From Pseudomonas oryzae (GTDB taxonomy: Bacteria > Pseudomonadota > Gammaproteobacteria > Pseudomonadales > Pseudomonadaceae): DNA of 64,000 nucleotides. Position 1 is the stretch's first letter. The number at the start of each line of letters is the position of its first letter. Location: NCBI RefSeq assembly GCF_900104805.1, contig NZ_LT629751.1, forward strand, positions 2,089,001 through 2,153,000, given 5' to 3'. The position numbers and the translations under genes were made by a program. Positions 53,742 to 62,328 of the stretch are shown piece after piece. The notes beneath the pieces are model-generated. The model was not told where the DNA came from. It made no database searches and saw only the letters and a list, made by a program, of their open reading frames with translations.

Positions 53742-53782
53742 TAACTTGCCAGCCATGTGCGTAATAACGCACAAAGTTACCC
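53739..53782. promoter_or_regulatory. nested palindromic operator candidate 2 (XRE/BenE region)
   Basis: tgtgcgtaataacgcaca at 53756-53773, sharing gtgcg/cgcac with candidate 1 and centred 36 bp from it; it is itself flanked by gggtaactt (53739-53747) and aagttaccc (53774-53782). Confidence 0.6.
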
Positions 53783-53806
53783 ATCCCTCAAGCCCGAGGT
53801 TCGTCC

Positions 53807-54982
53807 ATGTCCCGTTTTCCGGCTCCCAGCCATGTCAGCGCCGGCCTGATCGCCGTGCTGGTCGGCTTCACCAGCTCGGCGGTGATCGTCTTCCAGGCCG
53901 CCGCCGCAGCCGGCGCCGACGCCGCGCAGGTCAGTTCCTGGCTGTGGGCACTGTGCCTGGGCTGCGGGCTGACCAGCATCGGCCTGTCGCTGCGCTACCG
54001 CGCGCCGGTGCTCACCGCCTGGTCGACCCCCGGCGCCGCCCTGCTGGCCGGTAGCCTGGGTGGCCTGAGCATGGCCGAAGCGATCGGTGCCTTCGTCTTC
54101 AGCGCCGCGCTGATCACCCTCTGCGGCGTCACCGGGCTGTTCGCCCGGCTGATGCAGCGCATCCCCCAGGCGCTGGCGGCGGCCATGCTCGCCGGCGTGC
54201 TGCTGCGCTTCGGTCTCGAGCTGTTCGGCGCCTTCGGGCAGCAGGCGCTGCTGGTCGGCAGCCTGTTCCTCGCCTACCTGCTCGGCAAGCGCCTGCTGCC
54301 GCGCTACGCGATCCTGTTGGTGCTGCTGCTCGGCGTCGGCCTGGCCTGGCAACTCGAGTTGCTGCACTGGCAGCAGGTCGAACTGGCCGTGGCGGTGCCG
54401 CAGTTCGTCCGCCCGGAGTTCTCCTGGGCGGCGCTGGTCGGCGTCGGCGTCCCGCTGTTCGTGGTCACCATGGCCTCGCAGAACCTGCCCGGCGTGGCGG
54501 TGCTGCGCACCTCGGGCTACGAGCGGGTGCCGGTGTCGCCGCTGATCACCTGGACCGGCCTGGCCAGCCTGCTGCTCGCGCCGTTCGGCGGCTTCGCGGT
54601 GAATCTCGCGGCGATCACCGCGGCGATCTGCGCCGGCCCCGAGGCCGGCCAGGAACCGCAGCGGCGCTACTGGGCGGCGGTGTGCGCCGGCGTCTGCTAC
54701 CTGCTGATCGGTCTGTTCGGCGCCACCGTGGCCAGCCTGTTCGCCGCTTTCCCGCAGGCGCTGATTCTCGCCATCGCCGGCCTGGCGCTGCTGGTCACCC
54801 TGAGCAACAGCCTGGCCGGCGCGCTGCAGGACGTGCGCCAGCGCGAGCCGGCGCTGATCACCTTCCTGGTCACCGCCTCGGGGCTGAGCCTGCTCGGCGT
54901 CGGCGCGGCGTTCTGGGGGCTGGTCGCCGGCGGACTGGCCAGCGTGGTGCTGAATGGCAACCTGAGCCGTAGGGTGGGTTAG
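53807..54982 (+). CDS. BenE-family benzoate/H+ symporter-like transporter
   Basis: 391 residues, about 11-12 membrane helices throughout. SAGLIAVLVGFTSSAVIVFQAAAAAG at the N-terminus and LTAWSTPGAALLAGS are BenE signatures. BenE imports benzoate with protons in Acinetobacter; no benzoate catabolic genes are nearby, so the substrate is uncertain. Probably controlled by the divergent XRE-cupin protein. Confidence 0.88.
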   Translation: MSRFPAPSHVSAGLIAVLVGFTSSAVIVFQAAAAAGADAAQVSSWLWALCLGCGLTSIGLSLRYRAPVLTAWSTPGAALLAGSLGGLSMAEAIGAFVFSAALITLCGVTGLFARLMQRIPQALAAAMLAGVLLRFGLELFGAFGQQALLVGSLFLAYLLGKRLLPRYAILLVLLLGVGLAWQLELLHWQQVELAVAVPQFVRPEFSWAALVGVGVPLFVVTMASQNLPGVAVLRTSGYERVPVSPLITWTGLASLLLAPFGGFAVNLAAITAAICAGPEAGQEPQRRYWAAVCAGVCYLLIGLFGATVASLFAAFPQALILAIAGLALLVTLSNSLAGALQDVRQREPALITFLVTASGLSLLGVGAAFWGLVAGGLASVVLNGNLSRRVG

Positions 54983-55069
54983 GCCGCAGGCCGTAACCCA
55001 CCGATCGGACCATTGCGCGACCTCCCGGTCGCGCTGGTGGGTTACGCCGCTGCGCGACTAACCCACCCT
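54969..55069. repeat. REPIN-like double palindrome (GTAGG family, copy 3)
   Basis: gtagggtgggtta...taacccacc (54969-55002) and an inverted partner ggtgggtta...taacccaccct (55036-55069), about 101 bp in all. Each arm can fold on itself, and the arms can pair with each other. Lies between the convergent transporter and uvrB. Confidence 0.8.
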
Positions 55070-55108
55070 CCCCGGCTGAGCCGGCCTGTTCGGGGCAGCA
55101 GACCGTCG

Positions 55109-55155
55109 GGGTCGCCATGCGCACCACTGCCTGGATGGTACGCACGGCGTACCCT
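55109..55155. repeat. decayed REP-like element (same type as copy 1)
   Basis: gggtcgccatgcgcacc and ggtacgcacggcgtaccct separated by an 11-nt loop (actgcctggat); this is the 35304-35352 element with several substitutions. Confidence 0.7.
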
Positions 55156-55178
55156 AGCGAACCCTGCGACTGCGCCTC

Positions 55179-57194
55179 CTACAGCGCCAGCAACCGCTCG
55201 CGCAGCTTCTGGATCTCGTCGCGCAGCTGCGCCGCAGCCTCGAACTCGAGGTCGCGGGCCAGCTGGAACATCTTCTCCTCCAGCAGGCGGATGCGCTTGG
55301 TGATCTCGCTCGGCGAGTTGAGCGCCGCCTCGTAGCGGGCACTCTCCTCCGCCGCCTTGGCCGCCGCGCCGCGCTTGCGGCTGCGTGCGCCGGGCACCAC
55401 GGCACCCTCGAGGATGTCCTGCACGTCCTTCTTCACCCCCTGCGGCACGATGCCGTGCGCCTCGTTGAAGGCGATCTGCTTGGCGCGGCGCCGCTCGGTC
55501 TCGTCGATGGCGCGCTGCATCGAGCCGGTCACGTGGTCGGCGTAGAGGATCGCCCGGCCGTTGAGGTTGCGCGCGGCGCGGCCGATGGTCTGGATCAGCG
55601 AGCGCTCGCTGCGCAGGAAGCCCTCCTTGTCGGCGTCGAGGATCGCCACCAGCGACACCTCGGGCATGTCCAGTCCCTCGCGCAGCAGGTTGATACCGAC
55701 CAGCACGTCGAAGGCGCCGGTACGCAGGTCGCGGATGATCTCCACCCGCTCCACGGTGTCGATGTCCGAGTGCAGGTAGCGCACCTTGACGTCGTGGTCG
55801 CCCAGGTAGTCGGTGAGGTCCTCGGCCATCCGCTTGGTCAGGGTGGTGACCAGCACGCGCTCGCCGGCGGCCACGCACTTGCGGATCTCCGAGAGCAGGT
55901 CGTCGACCTGGGTGGTCGCCGGGCGCACCTCCAGCTGTGGGTCGACCAGGCCGGTGGGGCGCACCACCTGCTCGATCACCCGCCCGGCATGCTCGCCCTC
56001 GTAGGGGCCGGGAGTCGCGGAGACGAAGATGGTCTGCGGGCTGATCGCCTCCCACTCCTCGAAGCGCAGTGGGCGGTTGTCCAGCGCCGAGGGCAGGCGG
56101 AAGCCGTACTCGACCAGGGTTTCCTTGCGCGAGCGGTCGCCCTTGAACATGGCGCCGACCTGCGGCACGGTGACGTGCGACTCGTCGATCACCAGCAGGG
56201 CGTTGTCCGGCAGGTAATCGTAGAGGGTCGGCGGCGCCTCGCCCGGCGCGCGGCCGGACAGGTAGCGCGAGTAGTTCTCGATGCCGTTGCAGTAGCCCAG
56301 TTCGAGGATCATCTCCAGGTCGAAGCGGGTGCGCTGCTCCAGGCGCTGCGCCTCGACCAGCTTGTCGTGAGTGCGCAGGTACTCCAGACGGTCCTTGAGC
56401 TCGACCTTGATCTGCTCCACCGCCTCCAGCAGGGTCTCGCGCGGAGTGACGTAGTGGCTCTTGGGATAGAAGGTGAAGCGCGGCAGCTTGCGGATCACCT
56501 CGCCGGTCAGCGGATCGAAGGCGGCGATGCTCTCCACCTCGTCGTCGAACAGCTCGATGCGGATCGCCTCCAGCTCGGATTCGGCGGGGAAGATGTCGAT
56601 CACGTCGCCGCGCACGCGGAAGGTGGCGCGGGCGAAGTCCATGTCGTTGCGGGTGTACTGCAGCTCGGCGAGGCGGCGCAGCAGCGCGCGCTGGTCGAGG
56701 TGGTCGCCACGGTCGACGTGCAGGACCATCTTCAGGTAGCTGGCGGGATCGCCGAGGCCGTAGATCGACGACACGGTGGCGACGATGATCGCGTCCGGCC
56801 GCTCGAGCAGCGCCTTGGTCGCCGACAGGCGCATCTGCTCGATGTGATCGTTGATCGAGGCGTCCTTCTCGATGTAGGTGTCCGAGGACGGCACGTAGGC
56901 TTCCGGCTGGTAGTAGTCGTAGTAGGAGACGAAGTACTCCACCGCGTTGTCCGGGAAGAAGCTCCTGAACTCGCCGTACAGCTGCGCCGCCAGGGTCTTG
57001 TTGGGCGCGAGGATCAGCGTCGGCCGCTGCACCCTGGCGATCACGTTGGCGATGCTGAAGGTCTTGCCCGAACCGGTCACGCCGAGCAGGGTCTGGTGCG
57101 ACAGGCCGGCCTCCAGGCCCTCGACCATCTGGCGGATCGCCTCCGGCTGATCGCCGGCCGGCTTGAAGCGGGTGACTAGCTTGAACCTGGACAT
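55179..57194 (-). CDS. uvrB: excinuclease ABC subunit B UvrB
   Basis: 671 residues from ATG 57194 ([19 protein letters not shown]). DNA damage verification helicase of nucleotide excision repair. Walker [17 protein letters not shown], beta-hairpin region [31 protein letters not shown], helicase motif [11 protein letters not shown] and a C-terminal UVR domain ([21 protein letters not shown]) that binds UvrC. No LexA box (CTG-N10-CAG) was found upstream. Confidence 0.97.
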   Translation of the reverse strand: MSRFKLVTRFKPAGDQPEAIRQMVEGLEAGLSHQTLLGVTGSGKTFSIANVIARVQRPTLILAPNKTLAAQLYGEFRSFFPDNAVEYFVSYYDYYQPEAYVPSSDTYIEKDASINDHIEQMRLSATKALLERPDAIIVATVSSIYGLGDPASYLKMVLHVDRGDHLDQRALLRRLAELQYTRNDMDFARATFRVRGDVIDIFPAESELEAIRIELFDDEVESIAAFDPLTGEVIRKLPRFTFYPKSHYVTPRETLLEAVEQIKVELKDRLEYLRTHDKLVEAQRLEQRTRFDLEMILELGYCNGIENYSRYLSGRAPGEAPPTLYDYLPDNALLVIDESHVTVPQVGAMFKGDRSRKETLVEYGFRLPSALDNRPLRFEEWEAISPQTIFVSATPGPYEGEHAGRVIEQVVRPTGLVDPQLEVRPATTQVDDLLSEIRKCVAAGERVLVTTLTKRMAEDLTDYLGDHDVKVRYLHSDIDTVERVEIIRDLRTGAFDVLVGINLLREGLDMPEVSLVAILDADKEGFLRSERSLIQTIGRAARNLNGRAILYADHVTGSMQRAIDETERRRAKQIAFNEAHGIVPQGVKKDVQDILEGAVVPGARSRKRGAAAKAAEESARYEAALNSPSEITKRIRLLEEKMFQLARDLEFEAAAQLRDEIQKLRERLLAL

Positions 57195-57450
57195 GAGAAC
57201 CCTCGAAGAAGCGCAACCGTCCTCGCCAGACGGCGTGATGCACCGGACATGGCCACCGACCGCCGGGCCGGATGCCGCCCGGCCGATCCCGTGCGCCAGT
57301 TTGTCGCACGAATGGCCATTTTCGCCGCACCAGTATATCGCTCTGCCGGACAGCCCCACCTATAATGTCGCCCCGTCTGCGCAACCCCTGGCCCGGTGAT
57401 GGCCGGGCGTTGCATCGCCCGTCACCTTCATACTCACAGAGCTGCCGCAC
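57195..57450. promoter_or_regulatory. uvrB-aminotransferase divergent control region
   Basis: 256 nt without a gene. TATAAT at 57361-57366 on the plus strand with a poor -35 (aminotransferase leader about 78 nt); TATACT on the minus strand (57337-57332) for uvrB. Confidence 0.45.
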
Positions 57451-58647
57451 ATGAGTCTGTTCTCCGCCGTCGAAATGGCGCCCCGCGACCCCATCCTGGG
57501 CCTCAACGAAGCCTTCAACGCCGACACCCGCCCGGGCAAGATCAACCTGGGCGTGGGCGTGTACTTCACCGAAGAAGGTCGCATTCCGCTGCTGCGCGCC
57601 GTGATCGAGGCCGAGAAGGCCCGCCTGGAGGCCAAGGCGCCGCGCGGCTACCTGCCGATCGAGGGCATCGCCGCCTACGACAGCGCCGTGCAGAAGCTGC
57701 TGTTCGGCGAGGACTCGCCGCTGCTGGCCGAAGGCCGCGTGGTCACCACCCAGTCGCTGGGCGGCACCGGCGCGCTGAAGACCGGCGCCGACTTCCTCAA
57801 GCGCCTGCTGCCCGACGCCGTGGTGGCGATCAGCAATCCGAGCTGGGAGAACCACCGCGCGCTGTTCGAGTCCGCCGGCTTCCCGGTGCAGAACTACAGC
57901 TACTACGACGCCGCCAGCAACGGCCTGAACCTCGCCGGCATGCTCGCCGACCTGCGCGCGCTGCCGGCGCAGTCGATCATCGTGCTGCACGCCTGCTGCC
58001 ACAACCCGACCGGCGTCGACCTGTCCGCCGACGACTGGAAGCAGGTGCTGGAAGTGGTCCGCGAGCGCAACCACGTGCCCTTCCTCGACATCGCCTACCA
58101 GGGCTTCGGCGACGGCATCGCCGAGGACGCCGAGGCGGTGCGCCTGTTCGCCGAATCCGGCCTGCAGTTCTTCGTCTCCAGCTCCTTCTCCAAGTCGTTC
58201 TCGCTGTACGGCGAGCGCGTCGGCGCGCTGTCCATCGTCACCGCCTCGAAGGACGAGGCCGGCCGCGTGCTGTCGCAGGTCAAGCGGGTGATCCGCACCA
58301 ACTACTCCAACCCGCCGACCCACGGCGCCAGCGTGGTCGCCGCGGTGCTCAACAGCCCCGAACTGCGCGCCATGTGGGAAGAGGAACTGGGCGAGATGCG
58401 CCAGCGCATCCGCAGCCTGCGCAACGGCATGGTCGAGCAGCTGGCCGCCCTCGGCGCCAAGCGCGACTTCAGCTTCGTCGCCCGCCAGCGCGGCATGTTC
58501 TCCTACTCAGGCCTCACCGCCGATCAGGTCGAGCGTCTGAAGAACGAGTTCGGCATCTACGCCGTCAGCACCGGCCGCATCTGCGTCGCCGCGCTGAACA
58601 GCAAGAACCTCGAAGTGGTCACCCGCGCCATCGTCGAGGTGCTCTGA
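57451..58647 (+). CDS. aromatic amino acid/aspartate aminotransferase
   Basis: 398 residues, PLP fold type I, class I. SLFSAVEMAPRDPILGLNEAFNADTRPGKINLGVGVY is the TyrB/AspC start; the PLP Lys is in SSSFSKSFSLYGERVG (about 248); substrate-carboxylate Arg near the C-terminus (STGRICVAALN). Catalyses transfer between aromatic amino acids or aspartate and 2-oxoglutarate. TyrB versus AspC preference cannot be told by eye. Ends at a long hairpin. Confidence 0.93.
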   Translation: MSLFSAVEMAPRDPILGLNEAFNADTRPGKINLGVGVYFTEEGRIPLLRAVIEAEKARLEAKAPRGYLPIEGIAAYDSAVQKLLFGEDSPLLAEGRVVTTQSLGGTGALKTGADFLKRLLPDAVVAISNPSWENHRALFESAGFPVQNYSYYDAASNGLNLAGMLADLRALPAQSIIVLHACCHNPTGVDLSADDWKQVLEVVRERNHVPFLDIAYQGFGDGIAEDAEAVRLFAESGLQFFVSSSFSKSFSLYGERVGALSIVTASKDEAGRVLSQVKRVIRTNYSNPPTHGASVVAAVLNSPELRAMWEEELGEMRQRIRSLRNGMVEQLAALGAKRDFSFVARQRGMFSYSGLTADQVERLKNEFGIYAVSTGRICVAALNSKNLEVVTRAIVEVL

Positions 58648-58652
58648 TCCGG

Positions 58653-58691
58653 AAGGCGAAGTCGACACCGCAAGGGTGTTGACTTCGCCTT
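58653..58691 (+). terminator. hairpin after the aminotransferase gene
   Basis: aaggcgaagtc (58653-58663) pairs with gacttcgcctt (58681-58691), with an inner acacc/gggtgt pairing. Its right arm contains the -35 of the tRNA-Asn promoter. Confidence 0.75.
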
Positions 58692-58706
58692 AGAAATCAG
58701 TAAGAT
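58679..58706 (+). promoter_or_regulatory. promoter of tRNA-Asn
   Basis: TTGACT (58679-58684), 16-nt spacer, TAAGAT (58701-58706); followed by GC-rich cgcctcg at the start point, 6-7 nt before the mature tRNA. Confidence 0.75.
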
Positions 58707-58718
58707 ACGCCTCGTTGT

Positions 58719-58794
58719 TCCGCGATAGCTCAGTCGGTAGAGCAAATGACTGTTAATCATTGGGTCCCTGGTTCGAGTCCAGGTCGCGGAGCCA
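58719..58794 (+). tRNA. tRNA-Asn (GTT)
   Basis: 76 nt with encoded CCA. Acceptor tccgcga / tcgcgga, anticodon GTT at 58752-58754 in the loop ctgttaa, T-arm ggttcgagtcc. All stems pair. Confidence 0.97.
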
Positions 58795-58800
58795 GATTTC

Positions 58801-58831
58801 AAAGCCCCAGGTGAAAGCCTGGGGCTTTTTT
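58801..58831 (+). terminator. intrinsic terminator of tRNA-Asn
   Basis: aaagccccagg / cctggggcttt with a 6-nt loop and a run of six T, 6 nt after the tRNA. Confidence 0.92.
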
Positions 58832-58965
58832 ATTGCCCGCCCTGCGCCATCCTCCACCCCGCCGCTGCCCCGCGGCAAGTTTCCCCGCCTGCACCAGCAC
58901 GAATCTGGCCTAAGGTTTTAGCTACGCCCTGCCACCCGGCCAGGCGCCAGAGGGGGGACCGCAAG

Positions 58966-59217
58966 ATGACCATTCGCACGCTCAAGCAATCCCAGGGCTA
59001 CACCGGCCAGGCGCAGGACGAGCTGGAGGTGATCACCGACGGCGCCATCGTGGTCAGCTACAACACCGTGCGCGCCGACGGCGACGTGTGCTGGCGGCGC
59101 TACGATCAGGAAGACGACTGGCACGATCTGCCCTACACCTCGGCCGAGCTGCCGGCCAGCCACGAGCGCATCATCGAGTTCGTGCGCGACTACCTCGACC
59201 TCAACGAGGAGGACTGA
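58966..59217 (+). CDS. small orphan protein, unknown
   Basis: 83 residues, ATG with a GAGGGGGGA ribosome site about 10 nt upstream. Acidic, soluble, no signal peptide. The layout suggests a beta-rich core (VITDGAIVVSYNTVRADGDVCWRRY) and a C-terminal helix (HERIIEFVRDYLDLNEED). No family is recognised. It lies alone between tRNA-Asn and the convergent exopolysaccharide-type operon. Confidence 0.7.
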   Translation: MTIRTLKQSQGYTGQAQDELEVITDGAIVVSYNTVRADGDVCWRRYDQEDDWHDLPYTSAELPASHERIIEFVRDYLDLNEED

Positions 59218-59231
59218 GCCCCTCGCGCCGA

Positions 59232-60248
59232 TCAGTCGTCCAGCGCCAAGGTACGCCACCAGTCGCGGGGAAAGCGCGCCTGCAATCCCAACTGGTTGAC
59301 CCGCCACAGCTCGGCGAGCGCCTCGGTGGGCTCCACCAGTACCAGCAGCGTGCGCGCCGCCGAGGCGAACGGCGGCAGCAGCTCCGCCGGCACCCGCGCG
59401 GTGTCGTGGACCTGGCGGACCACGCGGGCGGCCTGCCAGGAGCCGTCGGGCAGTCGCAGGGCCAGCTCCTGCCCGGGCTGTGCGTAGGCCGCATGACGGG
59501 CCGGCAGATACACCCAGACCTGCTCCTGCTGACGCCGCTCGAGGGTCAGCAGCGGCAGGCCCGCCGCCACGCTCTCGCCGGCACCGACCTGGATGTCCAG
59601 CACCCGCCCCGCCTCCGGCGCCCGTACCTCGAGCCCGGCCAGCTGCTGCTCCAGCCAGCGCCGCTCCAGACGACGCTGCACGGCGGATGCCGGCTCCGGC
59701 GGATCCTGCCGCTGCTGGAACTGCAGCAACTCCAGACGACGCGCATCGCGCTCGCTCTCCAGGCGGAACAGCTCGCCCCGCGTCGCCGCCCCCAGCGCCA
59801 GCAGCCGGCGCGCCTCGCCCAGACGCTGCTCGGCATCCGCCAGGGCCTTGCCCAGCAGCTCGCGCTCGCTCGCCGGCGGGACCGCCGCCAGGCTTGCCCC
59901 AGAGTCCGCCAGCAGCGCCAGACGCTGGCGCCACTCGGGATTGTCAAGGCGCATCAGCAGCTGCCCCTCGGCCACCAGCTCGCCGGGCTCGATCAGGATC
60001 TCGCGGATCTGCGCCGCCGCGAAGGCCCGCACCTGCAGGCTGGGCACGTACAGCCGCGCCGGCGCCTCGATGCGAGCCAGGCTCAGCAACCAGTGGCCGA
60101 CCAGCCACAACAGCGGGCTGGCCACCAACAGCAGCAGCAGGTACCAGCGCAGGCGGAAGGCCATGCGCTTGCCCGGCGCATACAGCACCTGCAGGCCCTG
60201 CTCTTCGGCGGGACGGGTTTCCTTGGGACTGTCGAAACGGACCTTCAT
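59232..60248 (-). CDS. HlyD-type periplasmic adaptor of a polysaccharide export operon
   Basis: 338 residues. Cytoplasmic tail of about 33 residues, one membrane helix (about 35-56, WYLLLLLVASPLLWLVGHWL), a split biotinyl-lipoyl-like domain (about 66-102, and again LEVRAPEAGRVLDIQVGAGE), a long helical hairpin between them (about 103-215) and a beta-barrel end. This is the membrane fusion protein layout; the periplasmic part recalls alginate protein Alg44, but no PilZ domain precedes the helix. Starts 10 nt after the TolC-like gene. Probably bridges the synthase to the outer-membrane channel. Confidence 0.82.
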   Translation of the reverse strand: MKVRFDSPKETRPAEEQGLQVLYAPGKRMAFRLRWYLLLLLVASPLLWLVGHWLLSLARIEAPARLYVPSLQVRAFAAAQIREILIEPGELVAEGQLLMRLDNPEWRQRLALLADSGASLAAVPPASERELLGKALADAEQRLGEARRLLALGAATRGELFRLESERDARRLELLQFQQRQDPPEPASAVQRRLERRWLEQQLAGLEVRAPEAGRVLDIQVGAGESVAAGLPLLTLERRQQEQVWVYLPARHAAYAQPGQELALRLPDGSWQAARVVRQVHDTARVPAELLPPFASAARTLLVLVEPTEALAELWRVNQLGLQARFPRDWWRTLALDD

Positions 60249-60258
60249 GGGCGAATGC

Positions 60259-62328
60259 TCAACGGGGATAGTGGGACCAGGCCTGCCAGTCGATGCCGGC
60301 CAGCGCCACGGGCTGCAGCTGTGCCCGCCAGCGCTCGGCCAGATCCTGAAGTTCGGCGGCGCGGCGCCCGGCCAGGCTTTCCGTAGCCGGCAGCTGCGGC
60401 TCCACGCTCTGCGCCAGACGGAAGCGCAGCGCCGGCCAGCGCCGGGCGATGGTCGTGGCCAGCTCGGCGCTGCGCGCCGGATTGCTGGTGTAGATCATCA
60501 GGCTGACCTGGCTCACGCCCAGTTGCGGCAGGGCGCAGGGCACGCAGACCTCGCCGCTGCGCTCGACGAACCAGCGGGAATGGCTGGACAGCTCCAGCGG
60601 CCAATCGCTCGCCCGCGCAGCCAGCGCCAGGGTGTCCAGCCAGTCGCGCAGGCGTTGCTCGGGGACCGGCCAGCCCAGTTGCTCGACCTCCAGATCGAGA
60701 TGCAGGGCGGCGAACGGCAGCCCGGCCAGCTCTTCCAGCAGGCGCTGCAGTGCGCCGCGCCCCACCGGCAGCAGCCAGTGCGGATCGCCGAGCAGCAGCA
60801 CCGGCTGCATGCCGCGCCCACGGCTGTCCTGCAGCAGCCCGTGCAGCGCCTGGCGCAGGGCCGGCAGGCTGGCGACCTGCTCGGCGCTCAGGCCGATGTA
60901 CAGACGCTGCATGCCGGCCCGCTGCAGCGCATCCAGTTCGTCACGCCGGCGTCGCGCATCGAGCAGCGCACCGCTGTCCCAGATGTACACACCCTGGCTC
61001 CAGCCAGCGGGGGCCGACGCGGCGCCCGACTGGTCCTGCCAGTGCGTCCGGCTCTCGCCCAGCAGGCTTGCCGCGGCGGGATCGTCCTCGACGAACAGCT
61101 GCAGCGCCGCCTCGCTCAGCCACAGCGCATGCCAGGCTGCGACCCTTTCCAGCAGCGCCTCGCCGTAGTCGAGATCGGCCACCTGCCGCGACAGGACGCC
61201 ATCCTCGCCGTCCAGCAGGCTGCGCTGCAGGCGCTCGGCCTGGCGCAGACGCCGGCTGTCCAGACGCTCGCGCTGCCACTGCAGGTTCTCCAGTGCCTCG
61301 CGGTGCTCGCGCCAGGCTTGCAGCAGCTCCCGCCCCAGGGCATGGCGTTCGGCTTCCAGCGATGCCTGCGCCGCCCGATAGCGCGCTTCCTGCTCCTGGC
61401 GCTGCGCACGGCCGTAGTCCAGCACGTCGAAGGGCGCCGAGACGTCCAGGCTGACCGCCCAGTCACCCCCCTCTTCCGCCAGCCGGCTACGCCGCTCGAA
61501 GCCGCGCCCGAGGCTCACCGTGGATTCCAGTGCCGCATACCAGGGCAGCTCGCGCTGCTGCCCGGCCACCGCCAGCCGGCTCTGCCGCTCGGCGACTCGC
61601 GGGTGGCGCGCGAGCACCTGCTGCCACTGCGGCCAAGGCTGCGGACGGCTGGCGAGGGCGTCGGCTGTCGGGCGCGCGTCGACCGGCAGCGGCCGTCCGG
61701 CCAGCTCGCCGAGCCAGTCGCGGGCCAGGGCGCGATTGTCGTCGGCATCGGCACAGCGCCGCTCGAGGCGTCTCCAGCGCTCGCGCAGCAGCGCGGCCTC
61801 GGAGGCCAGCATCCAGCCGCTCGCGGTACGCGCCTCGAGAACCGACAGCGCCTCGCCGGCAGCCGGGCGAATGCCCCGGCACAGGGCGCGCTCCTCCTCG
61901 ACCCGCCACCAGTCGGCGTAGGCGCTGCGCAGTTGCAGGCGCTGCTCGGCACGCAGCACGGCGAGGCGCAGGCGCTGCGCTTCCTCGCCGTGCAGGGCGG
62001 CCTGCACCTGGGCCAGCCGGCGATGCAGGCTGCCCAGCAGCGGGTGACGCACGCCCAGCGCCAGGCGCCGGCCACTGTAGTCGTCGCGCGCCCCCTCCTC
62101 GCCCAGCTCGCGATAGCTGCCGGCGCTGGCGCCGCCGAACAGCTGCCAACCGGCCTCGGCGCGCCGCTGCGCGGTCGCCGCCTGCAGGGCCTCCAGCTCA
62201 GCATCGCCCTGACGCAGGTCCGGCGCCCCGGCGGCCTGCGCCAGCAGCTCGGCCAGCGGCAACGGCTCGGCCCGCAGGGACAGCGCAGGCAGCAGGGTGA
62301 CGAACAGCAGCAGAGTCGCGCGGATCAT
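60259..62328 (-). CDS. TolC-like outer-membrane channel fused to a (beta/alpha)-barrel glycoside-hydrolase-like domain
   Basis: 689 residues. Signal peptide about 1-20. Residues about 22-420 are long amphipathic helices in two repeats with short strand segments (QLFGGASAGSYREL, LESTVSLGRGFERRS, WAVSLDVSAPF), the TolC/OEP pattern. Residues about 446-689 alternate strand and helix: GVYIWDSG, QRLYIGLS, PVLLLGDPHW, FAALHLDLEVEQL, LELSSHSRWF, VSLMIYTSN, RFRLAQSVEP, a (beta/alpha)-barrel with candidate acids Asp545, Glu547 and Glu643. I know no such fusion. The ATG abuts the GT2 stop with no gap. Domain calls are by pattern only. Confidence 0.7.
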   Translation of the reverse strand: MIRATLLLFVTLLPALSLRAEPLPLAELLAQAAGAPDLRQGDAELEALQAATAQRRAEAGWQLFGGASAGSYRELGEEGARDDYSGRRLALGVRHPLLGSLHRRLAQVQAALHGEEAQRLRLAVLRAEQRLQLRSAYADWWRVEEERALCRGIRPAAGEALSVLEARTASGWMLASEAALLRERWRRLERRCADADDNRALARDWLGELAGRPLPVDARPTADALASRPQPWPQWQQVLARHPRVAERQSRLAVAGQQRELPWYAALESTVSLGRGFERRSRLAEEGGDWAVSLDVSAPFDVLDYGRAQRQEQEARYRAAQASLEAERHALGRELLQAWREHREALENLQWQRERLDSRRLRQAERLQRSLLDGEDGVLSRQVADLDYGEALLERVAAWHALWLSEAALQLFVEDDPAAASLLGESRTHWQDQSGAASAPAGWSQGVYIWDSGALLDARRRRDELDALQRAGMQRLYIGLSAEQVASLPALRQALHGLLQDSRGRGMQPVLLLGDPHWLLPVGRGALQRLLEELAGLPFAALHLDLEVEQLGWPVPEQRLRDWLDTLALAARASDWPLELSSHSRWFVERSGEVCVPCALPQLGVSQVSLMIYTSNPARSAELATTIARRWPALRFRLAQSVEPQLPATESLAGRRAAELQDLAERWRAQLQPVALAGIDWQAWSHYPR

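Noticed and set aside
57195-57450. LexA box before uvrB
   Set aside because: No CTG-N10-CAG is found; cagtatatcgctctg nearby is the reversed half-site order.
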